Source of the DNA: JAHEZL01 sp046074525
GTDB lineage: Bacteria > Bacteroidota > Bacteroidia > Flavobacteriales_C > GCA-002722245
NCBI GenBank assembly: GCA_046074525.1
Contig: JBJTOK010000045.1
Coordinates: 9,295 to 73,294, forward strand
Direction: 5' to 3'
DNA length: 64,000 nucleotides
Part shown: positions 7,427-18,404 of the stretch, piece after piece
Numbering within the stretch: the first letter of the stretch is position 1
Layout: every line of letters begins with the position of its first letter
Program-made: the position numbers and the translations under genes
Notes under the pieces: model-generated
The model's database searches: none
What the model was told of the DNA's origin: nothing
The model's input: only the letters and a program-made list of their open reading frames with translations

Positions 7427-10400
7427 CTACTTCAACAAAGTAATATGCCCTGTTTTTGCGCTTTTCTTTTCAGTAAATGAATCGGTGTAAGTTAATCTCC
7501 ACACATACACATCAATTTCGGCATCACGCATAGTGTTGAAGTGCTTGCCATTCCAGCCTTCGTAAGGTGTATTCGATCTGAAAATTACTTCGCCCCAACG
7601 GTTGTAAACAACAAATTCATAATTCCTGCAAGTCTCACAAACGTGGTTTTTTCCTCTTGGATAGAAGACATCATTAATGCCGTCACCATCAGGTGTAAAA
7701 GCATTTTCGGTGAAGAGTGTAAAGACATCTTTGATGTACACCTCCTTCTTCACCGAATCGGTACACACTGAATTTTTAGCCATAAGCGTAACTAAAATGG
7801 TATCGCCATCAGGCGCATCAAAACGCACTACTTCATCGATATTTATAGAAGTATCAGGCAAAGCGGTGCTTCCGAAATTCCACAAATAGTCAGTAGCATC
7901 TGATGATTGATTCACAAAAGTAATTTGCGGATCGTTGGAACTCGCCGGAATAGGCCCGAATGAGAAATCGGCCTGAGGCACCGCTGCAATGCTTACTTTT
8001 TGAGTGGTGCTATCTACACAACCATTGAGGAAAACAACCGACAATTTCACGGTGAGTCCGTTGCCCGGAACGCTGTAAACGTGACTCGTAGAAGCATCGG
8101 CAGAACTAATATCCTGAGATGATCCATCACCAAAATCCCAATGCGCAGTTGCGATATCAGCAGTAGAGCTATCAGCAAAACTGATCGTCAGCGGCACACA
8201 ACCACCTGTCACGTCGGGAGCGATAACAGCAGCAGGTAAAGCATCTACCTGGATTTGAATGGAATCAGTATTCGCACACAAACCGCCCTGCGTGTACTTG
8301 ATCCAATGCAAACCTTGTCCGGCAGTTGCAGGATCAAACATTCCGCTTCCGCTCACTCCTGCTCCACTAAACGTTCCGCCCTCAGTATTGGCCACCAACT
8401 GCTGTTGCGGCAGATTTTCGCAAAACGGTCCAGCAGCCTGTATCGACGCATCTTTCGGCGCGATAACCGTGATCATGATGGTATCTTCATCCGGACAGCT
8501 TCCTGTTGCTCCGTTAATTTTGTATTTCACGGCGTAGGGACCACCAGCCGTTGCCACTGCCGGGTCAAACAAGCCCGAAGCACTTACGCCTGTGCCACTC
8601 CATGTTCCGCCGGGATTCAAGGCACTAAGCTGTTCGGCAACATCATAAGTACACAAACTCAGGGTTGTTCCTGAGGTGATCTGCGCTTCTTCGCGGGGAA
8701 CAATTGTGATATCAATACTATCCTTTGCACTGCAGGTTGCTGTAGCACCTGAAACTGAATACAGCACTTTATAAGTTATCCCGGCTGTTCCTAATGATGG
8801 ATCAAACTGACCGTTGTTGTTCACTACTCCTGCAGGTATTGAAGTCCATGTTCCACCCGGTGTTGAATTACCACTTTTCTGTATCGTGTACAAGCCTGCA
8901 TCTTCACAAACAAAAGCAGTTGTGTTCGTGATGTTCGCCACCATTTGATTCACTACATAAATGGTCATTGTATCCTGCACCCAGCATGTGCCAGAGGTTT
9001 TATAGGTAATCAAATGTGCTCCTACTCCTGTAGTTGTAGAAGGATTATAAGTACCTGTATTTGCGTTGGTAATTCCTGTTCCACTCCAGGTTCCTGTGCT
9101 TGATGCCGATTCTACCTTCAAGGTCTGAACCGGATCATTCAAACAGAAGGGGCCCTGACCTGCGGAGATCTTTGCTGTGTCAATTGAAGATACTGTGATC
9201 AACACGCTATCTGCTGCACTGCAAGTCAATGTTGCTCCAGCAATGCCATAGTAAACTTTAAAAACTCCTGCTGTGGTTGGAGTAAACAAACCTGTATTTG
9301 ATACTAATCCCGACGTTGGTGCCGATAGCCACAAACCACCCGGCGTGCTGTTCGAGCTTAACCGGATTTGTTTTGCTGAAGCATTCTTGCACATCGTGGT
9401 ATCCGGAGTCACAATATTCGCAAGCATTTGCCCGAAGACTTTTATCGTCGCTGTATCTTGTGCCTGACAGGCTCCGCTGGTTTTATAGGTGATTAAATAA
9501 TTACCTGATCCCACCGATGGATCAAAAGCTCCCGTGGCTCCATTCGTGATGCCTGTTCCACTCCATATCCCTGCATCAGAGATGGCTTCCTTCCGCAAAG
9601 TCACTACTCCCTGTGATTGACAGAAGGGACCTTGTGGTGTGGTGATCTTCGCGGTATCTACATCAGTCACTGTGATGACTTTAAATGTGGTATCACCGCA
9701 GGAGCCTGCCTTCATGTACCAGATCGTATCATTGCCTATGTTCGCGAGCTTTGGATCATAATAGCCAAAATCGGCATCTACCATACCTTTACCACTCCAT
9801 GTGCTGAACTTACCGCCGAGGCTGGTGACTTCTATAGTGTCTTTGTTTGCGTTGTGGCAGTAAGTACTCTTAGTTGATGTGATATTCAGTACAACGCTAT
9901 TTGATACAGTCACTGAAATATTATCACTATTCGGACAAGAGCCTGCTGTGGAATAAGTCAAATTGTATGTTCCATTGCCTATTGACGGACTAAAAACACC
10001 ACCTGCTGTTATACCTGTTCCACTCCAGGTTCCACCTGAAACAGATCCTGCTGTAAGTTGCATGGTATAATTGGCATCAACGCTGCAGAAGGGTCCGGCC
10101 GGAAGAATCTTCGCGCTATCGGTAGGATTTACTGTAATATTCATCATCGCTGAAGAATCCACACAACTATTCAAAGTAGCAATTACTTTATATTTATGAG
10201 GACCTGCTGTTGTTAAACCATCGGTAGTTGCAGCCGTTCCGGTGCCATCGTATTTCCATTGGAAGGTAGCTCCCGCTGTTGCCGTAGCGGTGAGCACATG
10301 CGCTTCACCTTTGCAAAAAGAAGTTTTATTTGGGTTGACACTAATTGCAATATTCGTCGGCAAAGGTTTGATATTAACTGTTGCTGCAGGTGAATTTTTC

Positions 10401-12628
10401 ACACAGCTCTTCTCAATATTTCCTGCAGTGGCCACTACTAATCGGTAGGATCCACTAACACCAACATCGCTTAAAGTCACTTTACCACCAGCTACTGTAC
10501 CGCTTGTCAAAGTATCCATCCAGGTGGTGCCGCCATCATGGCTCACCTGCCATTTATAATCCAAGCCATTGGTCAATCCTGTTTTTGAAACGATGGTCGC
10601 TTTATTAGGATTACAAACGCTGAGCACACTAATTACCAAATCAATATCAGGATTATCGGTTGGCGGTGTGCAGCAGGATTTGGCCTTGATGGTTACAGGA
10701 ATTGGATCACAGGCATCGGAATTACTAAAGTTTAAATCCGCGGCCATATAATGATTACTTCCATTCGTAGCTACTGTTACCGTTCCACCACCAATAGTTG
10801 CAGTTCCCACTCCGGTGGCAAAACAAAGATTTGTTGCTCCACCAACACTTAACGAATAAGTTCCTGCCGGAAGATCCCAAGCCGGAGTAATTGTTGTATT
10901 GCTTCCGCAAGTAATATTTTGTGTGTATGCACTTTGCCCCGTTAAATTGAAGGTAATTGGAATTTGAGTTACCATCCACGGACAAGCATAACTTGGAACA
11001 GTCACTACAAAGGAATTAAACACTGTGGCTTTCGTTGTAGTAAATGTCATCGCGTTACCAGCTTCCTGATATCCCGAAAAACTGGCCGTTGGTCCCAAAG
11101 TACCCAACGATGTAGCATTTGCACTTTGCAGATACAGAACTTGATCTCCTGTGGTACCGACTGTTGGTGTCCAACTCACGGAAGTCCCACTTCCAATCAA
11201 TGGCGTCATCGTTTGCGAAGTGGACCACTTGTATTTTTTTCCATCACCCAAAGTAAGAGCAGTAGAAGAACCTCCACCATCACAATATTCCAAATTAGTA
11301 GGTGCTGTTGGCAAATTAGAAGAAACCGTAAATGTTTTTGTAAGCGCGCAACCAGTATGTCCTCCAGCTGGTGAGATAGTTACCGTGTGAGACCCCGGTT
11401 TATTGGCAACATAAGTTTTTCCAGTTCCTGCTCCCGACGGTCCCAACCATGCGATGGTCATTGCATTATTCGGAAAAGTATATCCGGCGTCATAAGTATA
11501 GCTTGAAGGAGAACACAATGTCACATCAGGCGGACTATAAGAAACACTTTCATACGCCACGATAGTAGCACTTACCGGACAACCGTTTGCCGCATCTTCA
11601 ACGCAAGCTCTATACACATCGGGCTGGGTAATAGTTGGATTCACCTGATTGGCCCAGGCAGGAATTTCGGTTTGCGTTGCACCTGCTCCGCGGTACCAGG
11701 TGATTACCTTTCCAGCAGCAGTTAAATTACCTCCGGTTGTTTTTAAAATTTGTGCTAAGTACGACCCTCCTTCACTACAAAGGTTTACCGAATCTTTGGC
11801 GAATTCAACACTATAAGTGGTGGATGAAGCGATGTTCTGACAAGAATTGATAAAAGAAATATCATCGATTAATAAATCATCCATAGATGCCACCCATGAA
11901 GGCAAGCACTCAATGTACAATACTGCCTTTGCAGCGTTTACCGGTGATGGCAAATTACTTTTGAATTGCTGCCAGGTCCAGCCTTGATTTGGCGTTGCAG
12001 CACCCAACACATTTGTGGATCCAATCATTGCGTTACCAGCATCCAAAAAATCTACCCTGAAACGTAAATTTGCTGTGTTGGCCTGAGGACGATACTGTGC
12101 AAACCAAGCCGAGAAATAATACATCTGGTTGGGATAAACGGGAACTGTTTGCGACCAAACCTTTTTCCAGGCATTTGCAGGTGTAGAATAATTGGCACTG
12201 GAATTAAAATCAAAAAAGAGGGCAAAGCCCTGATCAGTTCCTGTAGTATGATCTTTATATGCTGCGCCGTTATCTCCTCCATACTGACCATAAACGGTAT
12301 TTTTATTTCCACTACCTCCCGGATTACAACTTGGATTCTCCACCCTTCCCACTCCGTATTGATCGTCGATACTGTACTTGCAAGGCCCGTTAGGCGACCA
12401 CATACCTGCATATTTCAAATCGGATGAAAAATCCAACAAACCACCAGTGCCAACAGCCGGATGCGTAGCAGCTGGTGATCCCGCACCTGTAAACGTTGCC
12501 CCTCCCAAATATCCAGCTTCAAAATCGCCATTACGCACAGCTTCTTTCACAGGAACAGTGGAACATTGAGAAAACAATGACGACTGAATAAAAAATAAGA
12601 TTGCCCCAAAAATGATTACCCTTTTCAT
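7427..12628 (-). CDS. Giant modular adhesin-like protein, T9SS type B sorting (1733 aa)
   Basis: This is a secreted surface protein. A signal peptide (to about residue 20) is followed by a jelly-roll-like region starting VKEAVRNGDFE and ending DDLLIDDISFINSC (about 25-265). Next come cysteine-containing Ig-like domains, then eight tandem modules of about 75-80 residues. Each module carries a GPFC or equivalent cysteine near its start, a GTWSGTGI core, FDPS and a closing cysteine strand. Two PKD-like domains (one with HWDFGDGSS) precede a type B sorting domain with NAFTPDGDGINDVFYPRG, VVYNRWGEVIF and a final GHITLLK. Export across the outer membrane by T9SS is expected from that domain. Adhesion or gliding is inferred only from architecture. 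The next gene upstream is a paralog with two extra modules. Confidence 0.85.
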   Translation of the reverse strand: MKRVIIFGAILFFIQSSLFSQCSTVPVKEAVRNGDFEAGYLGGATFTGAGSPAATHPAVGTGGLLDFSSDLKYAGMWSPNGPCKYSIDDQYGVGRVENPSCNPGGSGNKNTVYGQYGGDNGAAYKDHTTGTDQGFALFFDFNSSANYSTPANAWKKVWSQTVPVYPNQMYYFSAWFAQYRPQANTANLRFRVDFLDAGNAMIGSTNVLGAATPNQGWTWQQFKSNLPSPVNAAKAVLYIECLPSWVASMDDLLIDDISFINSCQNIASSTTYSVEFAKDSVNLCSEGGSYLAQILKTTGGNLTAAGKVITWYRGAGATQTEIPAWANQVNPTITQPDVYRACVEDAANGCPVSATIVAYESVSYSPPDVTLCSPSSYTYDAGYTFPNNAMTIAWLGPSGAGTGKTYVANKPGSHTVTISPAGGHTGCALTKTFTVSSNLPTAPTNLEYCDGGGSSTALTLGDGKKYKWSTSQTMTPLIGSGTSVSWTPTVGTTGDQVLYLQSANATSLGTLGPTASFSGYQEAGNAMTFTTTKATVFNSFVVTVPSYACPWMVTQIPITFNLTGQSAYTQNITCGSNTTITPAWDLPAGTYSLSVGGATNLCFATGVGTATIGGGTVTVATNGSNHYMAADLNFSNSDACDPIPVTIKAKSCCTPPTDNPDIDLVISVLSVCNPNKATIVSKTGLTNGLDYKWQVSHDGGTTWMDTLTSGTVAGGKVTLSDVGVSGSYRLVVATAGNIEKSCVKNSPAATVNIKPLPTNIAISVNPNKTSFCKGEAHVLTATATAGATFQWKYDGTGTAATTDGLTTAGPHKYKVIATLNSCVDSSAMMNITVNPTDSAKILPAGPFCSVDANYTMQLTAGSVSGGTWSGTGITAGGVFSPSIGNGTYNLTYSTAGSCPNSDNISVTVSNSVVLNITSTKSTYCHNANKDTIEVTSLGGKFSTWSGKGMVDADFGYYDPKLANIGNDTIWYMKAGSCGDTTFKVITVTDVDTAKITTPQGPFCQSQGVVTLRKEAISDAGIWSGTGITNGATGAFDPSVGSGNYLITYKTSGACQAQDTATIKVFGQMLANIVTPDTTMCKNASAKQIRLSSNSTPGGLWLSAPTSGLVSNTGLFTPTTAGVFKVYYGIAGATLTCSAADSVLITVSSIDTAKISAGQGPFCLNDPVQTLKVESASSTGTWSGTGITNANTGTYNPSTTTGVGAHLITYKTSGTCWVQDTMTIYVVNQMVANITNTTAFVCEDAGLYTIQKSGNSTPGGTWTSIPAGVVNNNGQFDPSLGTAGITYKVLYSVSGATATCSAKDSIDITIVPREEAQITSGTTLSLCTYDVAEQLSALNPGGTWSGTGVSASGLFDPAVATAGGPYAVKYKINGATGSCPDEDTIMITVIAPKDASIQAAGPFCENLPQQQLVANTEGGTFSGAGVSGSGMFDPATAGQGLHWIKYTQGGLCANTDSIQIQVDALPAAVIAPDVTGGCVPLTISFADSSTADIATAHWDFGDGSSQDISSADASTSHVYSVPGNGLTVKLSVVFLNGCVDSTTQKVSIAAVPQADFSFGPIPASSNDPQITFVNQSSDATDYLWNFGSTALPDTSINIDEVVRFDAPDGDTILVTLMAKNSVCTDSVKKEVYIKDVFTLFTENAFTPDGDGINDVFYPRGKNHVCETCRNYEFVVYNRWGEVIFRSNTPYEGWNGKHFNTMRDAEIDVYVWRLTYTDSFTEKKSAKTGHITLLK

Positions 12629-12630
12629 GA

Positions 12631-12649
12631 TATGGTATTTACTACCATA
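12631..12649 (-). promoter_or_regulatory. Hairpin directly before the start codon of the 1733-aa protein
   Basis: TATGGTA (12631-12637) and TACCATA (12643-12649) form a perfect 7-bp stem with a 5-nt loop. On the mRNA it ends two bases before the ATG at 12626-12628. A hairpin that close could cover or present the initiation region. It is flanked upstream by a run of six G residues on the minus strand. Confidence 0.45.
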
Positions 12650-12663
12650 CCCCCCAACGTAGT

Positions 12664-12694
12664 TATAACAATAAAGTAACGTTTTTTGTTACAA
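12664..12694 (-). promoter_or_regulatory. Putative promoter element shared with the 1895-aa paralog
   Basis: On the minus strand this reads TGTAACAA, a 6-nt gap, TTACT, two bases and ATTGTTATA. The same blocks occur before the paralog, with a 4-nt gap. Conservation of only these blocks between two otherwise different leaders suggests a common regulatory site. Confidence 0.45.
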
Positions 12695-12716
12695 TCACAA
12701 AGGCTTAAAAACAGTT

Positions 12717-15700
12717 TTAGCGCATCAGCGTTACCTTCCCGATCTGACTTTCTGCTTTCTCAGTGAAGGAGTCGGTGTAAATAAGTTTCCACACATACAC
12801 ATCCACCTCTGCATCACGAAGGGTATTCGACCTTTTTCCGTTCCATGGTTCATCAACGGTTGTCGACTTGAAAATTAATTCTCCCCATCTGTTAAAAATC
12901 AGGAATTCATAATTATCACAAACAGCACATCGGTGATTGATCCCTGCGGGATAAAACAAATCGTTGATACCATCACCATTTGGTGAAAAGGCTGTTGGCA
13001 CAAACAAGGTGAAATTGCCTTTGATGAACACATCTTTGGTGATGGTATCGGCACATTGCGCATTGTATGAAATCAGCGTCACCGGAATTGTATCACCATT
13101 TGGCGCATCAAACCACACTAATTCATTGGTATTACCTGACATGGTTGGCAAACCTGTGCTACCAAAATCCCATCGGTAGTTATCAGAGCCGGCAGATGCA
13201 TTGGTAAAAGTGATGTTCGGATCAAGTGCGTTGGCCGGCATAGGATCAAAAGAGAAATCGGCTACAGGTACTTCGTAAATCTGAACTGATGCAGAAGCGG
13301 AGTCGAGACAACCATTGGCAAACTCCACAAAAAGCTGAGGATAAAAAGTTCCCGCACTAGTATATGGATGCATGGCTGAAGCATCGGAAGTGCTTACTGT
13401 AGCTGTTGCACCATCACCAAAAATCCACTGCGCGGAAGTCACATTGGCACCAGCACTATCGGCAAAAGCAACAGTATAAGGCACACAACCTCCTGTGAGT
13501 TGTTTTACATAGAGATAAGGCAGAGAATCAATCGTAACACTAACATGACCGGTAGTTGGACAGGCACCGCCCTGTGTGTAGGAAATATCATAGGTTCCTG
13601 CAGGTGCTTTTTTCGGATCAAAAGAACCGGAAGAAGTCACGGCTATTCCACTAAAAGTTCCTCCGGATTTCACCGGGGTCAATTGCTGCGCAGGTAAATT
13701 CTGACAAAATGAGGTCACCGGCTGAATAGAGGAATTAAGCGTATCCAGCACTACTACGACAATAGAATCTTTATCCGGACACAATCCCGAAGTACCATTG
13801 ATGCTGTAGTACAATTTGTAAGTGCCCGGTCCGGGCGAAGTAAACAAACCATTGTTGTTCACTCCTGTTCCACTCCAAATACCACCTGAATTTTGAGTAG
13901 TGAGTTGTTTTGGCTGATCATACACACACATTGCCTGTGGTTTGGAACTTGTAATTGTTGCATCCTCTCTCGGCACTATAGTAATGTCAATACTGTCCTG
14001 TGCACTGCAAGTCGCTGTTGCCCCCGACAACGAGTAGTAAACCCGGTAAGTACTTCCTGCTGATCCCTGCGAGGCATCAAACTGGCCAGCGCTGTTCACC
14101 ACTCCCGCCGGCACCGAAGTCCACGTTCCCCCTGGTGTTGTATTACCACTCTTTTGTATCGTGTACAATCCTGCATCTTCACAAACCGAGGCAGTCGTGT
14201 TTGTGATGTTCGCCACCATTTGATTCACCACATACATCGTCATCGTATCCTGTACCCAGCAGGATCCAGAAGTTTTGTAGGTGACCAACTTTGCACCCAC
14301 TCCCGCTGTCGTTGGAGAGAAAGAACCTGTGGCTGCGTTCGTGATTCCTGTTCCACTCCAGGTTCCTGCACTGGATGCCGATTCCACCTTCAATGTCTGA
14401 ACCGGATCATTCAAACAGAAGGGGCCCTGACCTGTGGAAATCTTTGCTGTGTCTATTGCTGATACAGTTATCAATACGCTATCCGCTGCACTGCAACCCA
14501 GCGTTGCACCAGGCATGGCATAATATATTTTAAACACTCCTACTCCCGCTGTTGTTGGATCAAACAATCCTGTGTTTGTTACCAGTCCAGCTGTTGGGGC
14601 CGATAACCACGTTCCCCCTCCCGTACTGTTGGAGCTTAAGCGGATTTGTTTGGCTGAAGCGTTTTTACACATCGTGGTATCGCTCGTGACTATGTTTGCT
14701 ATCATCTGGCCTACTACCCTGATTGTTGTTGTGTCTTGCACCGGACAAGCTCCAGAAGTTTTGTACGCAATAAGGTAAGCACCTGCTCCTACCGATGGAT
14801 CAAAAGCTCCTGTGGATCCGTTGGTGATCCCTGTTCCGCTCCAGGCACCTGCATCAGAGATAGTTTCTTTCTGCAAAGTCACTACTCCCTGTGATTGACA
14901 GAAGGGTCCCTGTGGCGTGGTGATTTTTGCTGTGTCGATATCGGTTACTGTGATGACTTTAAATGTGGTATCTCCACACGATCCTGCCTTCATATACCAG
15001 ATGGTATCATTGCCGATGTTTGCCAGCTTTGGATCATAATAGCCAAAATCAGCATCTACTATTCCCTTTCCACTCCAGGTGCTGAACTTGCCACCCAAAG
15101 CCGTCACTTCTATTGTATCCTTGTTCGCGTTGTGACAATATGTGTCTTTTGTAGAGGTGATATTCAGTACAACACTGTTCGATACTGTCACTGAAATATT
15201 ATCACTCTCCGGACAAGAGCCTGAGGTAGTGTAAGTCAAACTGTAAGTTCCATTACCCGTAGACGGACTAAATACTCCGCCTGCGCTAACTCCTGTGCCA
15301 CTCCAGGTTCCACCTGTGGTGGAACCTGCGGTGAGTTTCATTGTGTAATCAGGATCAACACTGCAGAAAGGCCCGGCTGGTAAAATCTTCGCACTATCCG
15401 TTGCATTAACCGTGATGCTTGTAGTTTTGCTGTCGCCGCATGTTCCGGTGATCGCATAAGTGATCGTAAATGTTCCTGCTCCGGATACTTTCGGATCAAA
15501 CACACCTGTTGTGGTATTGGTAATACCAGTCCCACTCCACGTTCCGCCTGCATCTGTTCCCGCGAGTGTTACCGTTGCAGCATTGCCACACATCGGTGAT
15601 ACAGATGTTATCGTTGCATTCTTTCTTTTATTGATTTGAACAGTAACGGTATCATGAGAAGAACAACCATTCACTGTTACGTTGTAGTGAATCTGATGAG

Positions 15701-18377
15701 AGCCATCACTGTAAGCTTTTGGATCAAAACTATTCCCCGCCAAAGTTGATGCATCCACTTTCCAGGTTCCGCCGCCTGTAGCTGCTGTTAAATTCACCGC
15801 TGCATCATCGCTGCAAAATGGGCCAACCTGTGTGATCGAGGAATCAGGCAAGTCATTCACTGTAATGTTTGTTATTGCCGAGGAATCTACGCAACTATTT
15901 AAAGTTGCAATCACTTTATATTTATGGAGACCTACTGTTGTTAAACCGTTTGTAGTGGCAGCCGTTCCGGCACCATCGTATTTCCATTGAAAAGTTGAGC
16001 CTGCAGTTGCAGTAGCTGTCAATACATGCGCTTCACCCTTGCAGAAAGTAGTTTTATTTGGATTGACTGTAATCGAAATATTCGCAGGCAAAGGCTTGAT
16101 ATTAACCACTGCTGCGGGAGAAGTCTTCACGCAACTCTTGTTGATATTACCCGCTGTGGCCACCACCAACCGATACGATCCGCTAACAGCAATATTACTT
16201 AAAGTCACTTTGCCTCCGGCTACAGTACCTGATGACAACGTGTCTTTCCAGGTAGTACCATTATCATGACTCACCTGCCATTTGTAATCGAGGCCGTTAG
16301 TCAATCCAGTTTTCGAAACAACAGAGGCTTTGTTCGGAGAACAAACCGTAAGCACACTCGTCACCATGTCAATATCAGGATTATCGGCTGGAGGTGTGCA
16401 GCAGGATTTTGCTTTGATCACCACAGGAATAGGATCACAGGCATCCGATTTTTCGATCACCATTTGTCCGAAAGCACCCTGATGTTTATCGTAACCAGTG
16501 ATATCTACGTATCCTGCAACACCATAAGTAGCGCCGGTTCCCGACCAAACAGGATTGGTCAATAAGTTACCTCCGCTTGTTGCCCTGAGATGATAATTTC
16601 CGGCAGGAACAGACATATCCAATGTTACTGAACTGGCTGATCCACAAGGCAAGCTTACAGATTTGGTAGCCACAACCGCATTGCTCGCATCCAGTAACTC
16701 CACCGTAGCAGTGCCTGACCCTGAGCCGGCTGCCCCACAACCGCCGGTCCAGGCCTCTAATCCCATCATAGCCGACTTGATATTGATCGACTGGTAGGTT
16801 TTCAAATCGGTAGTTAAAGTTTTATCGGCAGTAGATGTATTTACATTTGGTCCTCCCATCGTACCGGCTGTACTGGTATTGGCACTTTGCATCCATAATA
16901 TTTGATCTCCTGTAGTTCCGGTAGCAGGTGTCCAAGAGATAGATGTTCCGGTACCAATTAATGGAGTCATGGTTTGAGAAGTCGACCACTTGTATTTTTT
17001 ACTATCGCCCAGGGTAAGTGTAGTTGCTGTTCCACCACCATCGCAATATTCCAGATTAGTTGGAGCTGCAGGCAGTTTAGAAGTAACATTAAACGACTTG
17101 GTGAAATTACAACCCGCATGTCCGGCAGCACCGGTCACTGTTAAAGTATGCGATCCTGCTTTGTTCACCGTATAGGTTTTTGAAGAACTGCTGCCTGAAG
17201 GTCCCGACCATGCCACAGAAGACACTGCGCCATTGGGAGCTGTCATTCCGCAATCCAGCGAATAGGATGCCGGACTACATAACTCCAAATCACTTAGCGC
17301 CACATTCACGCTTTCGGTAGCCGTATATGTGGCCGAAACCGCACAGCCTAAATTTCCAACAGGATCATATACACAGGCCCTGTAAGTCCCAACCGTATTC
17401 ACTGTATAATTATTGATTCCTGCATTGGCAGTGATTTCAGTTTGTGTGCTTCCCCCACCACTGTACCAGCGAATGTCTTTACCTCCTCCCGGATTGACTG
17501 TATTCCCGTTATCATCTTTAATAACAAGATTTCGACTGCCTCCTATTTCGCAAAGGTTATCCGAATCAGGTGTGAAGCCGATAGTGTAAGTCACATTAGA
17601 GGTTGTATTCTGACAGCTATTGATAAAAGAAATATCATCTACTGCGAAATCCAATCCTGTAGCTCCCGCTCCTGGTGAAGAGTTCTTGATTTGAATACGG
17701 ATAATGGCCTGGGTATATAAATTGGAATTCACCCAGGTTGTTTTGAATTCATTCCACTGCATTTTCACGTTGGTGATTCCACCGGTAATATTTACCAGCT
17801 TACCATTGGCGTTATCGGGAACACCTCCGTTTACACCAATAATATCCAATTCCAGTTGAGGGGTCGGATTGGCATTACCAAACAGCGCCAGCCAGGATGA
17901 AAAGTAATAAGTCTGACCGGGATAAATATTCACCTGCTGCTCCCAAATCACCACATTTCCGTTTCGGGAACGCGAACTGGAAGAAAGATTGTAAATATCG
18001 GCAATAAGGGCAAAACCATCCTTCGTACCAGTGGTGTGATCAGCGAAAGGTCCAACGGTATAAGAGCAGCTCGCATAAGGATTGTAATAATCACTTCCCG
18101 AGCAACAGCTAATCTGACTGCTCGCAGGCTCACCTTTACCTATCCCCCATTTATCGCCGATGGAATTCCAGCAATTGTTACCGGTGAAATCTCCGGCATA
18201 GGTAAGATCAGAATAAAAAGAAGGAGTGGTATTGTCGGAAAACTTCCCGCTTTTGGGATACCCCTTCTCGAAATCCCCGTTAAAAACAGCTTCTTTCACG
18301 GGTATGTTGGTACATTGGGAGTATAGGGAATGCGACAGGAGTAGCAAGGCAAAAGCCTTTAACAAGTGTTTATTCAT
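12717..18377 (-). CDS. Giant modular adhesin-like protein, T9SS type B sorting (1886 aa)
   Basis: This is a paralog of the downstream 1733-residue protein. I start it at the ATG at 18377 (MNKHLLKAFALLLLSHSLYSQ), which gives a clean signal peptide; an in-frame ATG nine codons upstream is possible. The order is a jelly-roll-like NGDFE domain, Ig-like domains, ten ~75-80 residue GPFC/GTWSGTGI modules, PKD-like domains and a type B sorting domain (TAFSPNGDGINDLFYPAG, IFNRWGELIF, ending GKVTLMR). Compared with its partner it has two extra modules (beginning near NDLPDSSITQVGPFC and KRKNATITSVSPMC), while flanking modules are nearly identical. That indicates module gain or loss by recombination. 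It is probably surface-exposed; binding partner unknown. Confidence 0.83.
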   Translation of the reverse strand: MNKHLLKAFALLLLSHSLYSQCTNIPVKEAVFNGDFEKGYPKSGKFSDNTTPSFYSDLTYAGDFTGNNCWNSIGDKWGIGKGEPASSQISCCSGSDYYNPYASCSYTVGPFADHTTGTKDGFALIADIYNLSSSSRSRNGNVVIWEQQVNIYPGQTYYFSSWLALFGNANPTPQLELDIIGVNGGVPDNANGKLVNITGGITNVKMQWNEFKTTWVNSNLYTQAIIRIQIKNSSPGAGATGLDFAVDDISFINSCQNTTSNVTYTIGFTPDSDNLCEIGGSRNLVIKDDNGNTVNPGGGKDIRWYSGGGSTQTEITANAGINNYTVNTVGTYRACVYDPVGNLGCAVSATYTATESVNVALSDLELCSPASYSLDCGMTAPNGAVSSVAWSGPSGSSSSKTYTVNKAGSHTLTVTGAAGHAGCNFTKSFNVTSKLPAAPTNLEYCDGGGTATTLTLGDSKKYKWSTSQTMTPLIGTGTSISWTPATGTTGDQILWMQSANTSTAGTMGGPNVNTSTADKTLTTDLKTYQSINIKSAMMGLEAWTGGCGAAGSGSGTATVELLDASNAVVATKSVSLPCGSASSVTLDMSVPAGNYHLRATSGGNLLTNPVWSGTGATYGVAGYVDITGYDKHQGAFGQMVIEKSDACDPIPVVIKAKSCCTPPADNPDIDMVTSVLTVCSPNKASVVSKTGLTNGLDYKWQVSHDNGTTWKDTLSSGTVAGGKVTLSNIAVSGSYRLVVATAGNINKSCVKTSPAAVVNIKPLPANISITVNPNKTTFCKGEAHVLTATATAGSTFQWKYDGAGTAATTNGLTTVGLHKYKVIATLNSCVDSSAITNITVNDLPDSSITQVGPFCSDDAAVNLTAATGGGTWKVDASTLAGNSFDPKAYSDGSHQIHYNVTVNGCSSHDTVTVQINKRKNATITSVSPMCGNAATVTLAGTDAGGTWSGTGITNTTTGVFDPKVSGAGTFTITYAITGTCGDSKTTSITVNATDSAKILPAGPFCSVDPDYTMKLTAGSTTGGTWSGTGVSAGGVFSPSTGNGTYSLTYTTSGSCPESDNISVTVSNSVVLNITSTKDTYCHNANKDTIEVTALGGKFSTWSGKGIVDADFGYYDPKLANIGNDTIWYMKAGSCGDTTFKVITVTDIDTAKITTPQGPFCQSQGVVTLQKETISDAGAWSGTGITNGSTGAFDPSVGAGAYLIAYKTSGACPVQDTTTIRVVGQMIANIVTSDTTMCKNASAKQIRLSSNSTGGGTWLSAPTAGLVTNTGLFDPTTAGVGVFKIYYAMPGATLGCSAADSVLITVSAIDTAKISTGQGPFCLNDPVQTLKVESASSAGTWSGTGITNAATGSFSPTTAGVGAKLVTYKTSGSCWVQDTMTMYVVNQMVANITNTTASVCEDAGLYTIQKSGNTTPGGTWTSVPAGVVNSAGQFDASQGSAGSTYRVYYSLSGATATCSAQDSIDITIVPREDATITSSKPQAMCVYDQPKQLTTQNSGGIWSGTGVNNNGLFTSPGPGTYKLYYSINGTSGLCPDKDSIVVVVLDTLNSSIQPVTSFCQNLPAQQLTPVKSGGTFSGIAVTSSGSFDPKKAPAGTYDISYTQGGACPTTGHVSVTIDSLPYLYVKQLTGGCVPYTVAFADSAGANVTSAQWIFGDGATATVSTSDASAMHPYTSAGTFYPQLFVEFANGCLDSASASVQIYEVPVADFSFDPMPANALDPNITFTNASAGSDNYRWDFGSTGLPTMSGNTNELVWFDAPNGDTIPVTLISYNAQCADTITKDVFIKGNFTLFVPTAFSPNGDGINDLFYPAGINHRCAVCDNYEFLIFNRWGELIFKSTTVDEPWNGKRSNTLRDAEVDVYVWKLIYTDSFTEKAESQIGKVTLMR

Positions 18378-18404
18378 AGTAGTAGTTCGCAGTAGTAGTG
18401 ACAC

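Noticed and set aside
7427..18377. DNA repeats that might be read as a CRISPR array or satellite
   Set aside because: The period is about 230 bases, in frame, and follows protein modules; there are no short identical repeats with unique spacers.
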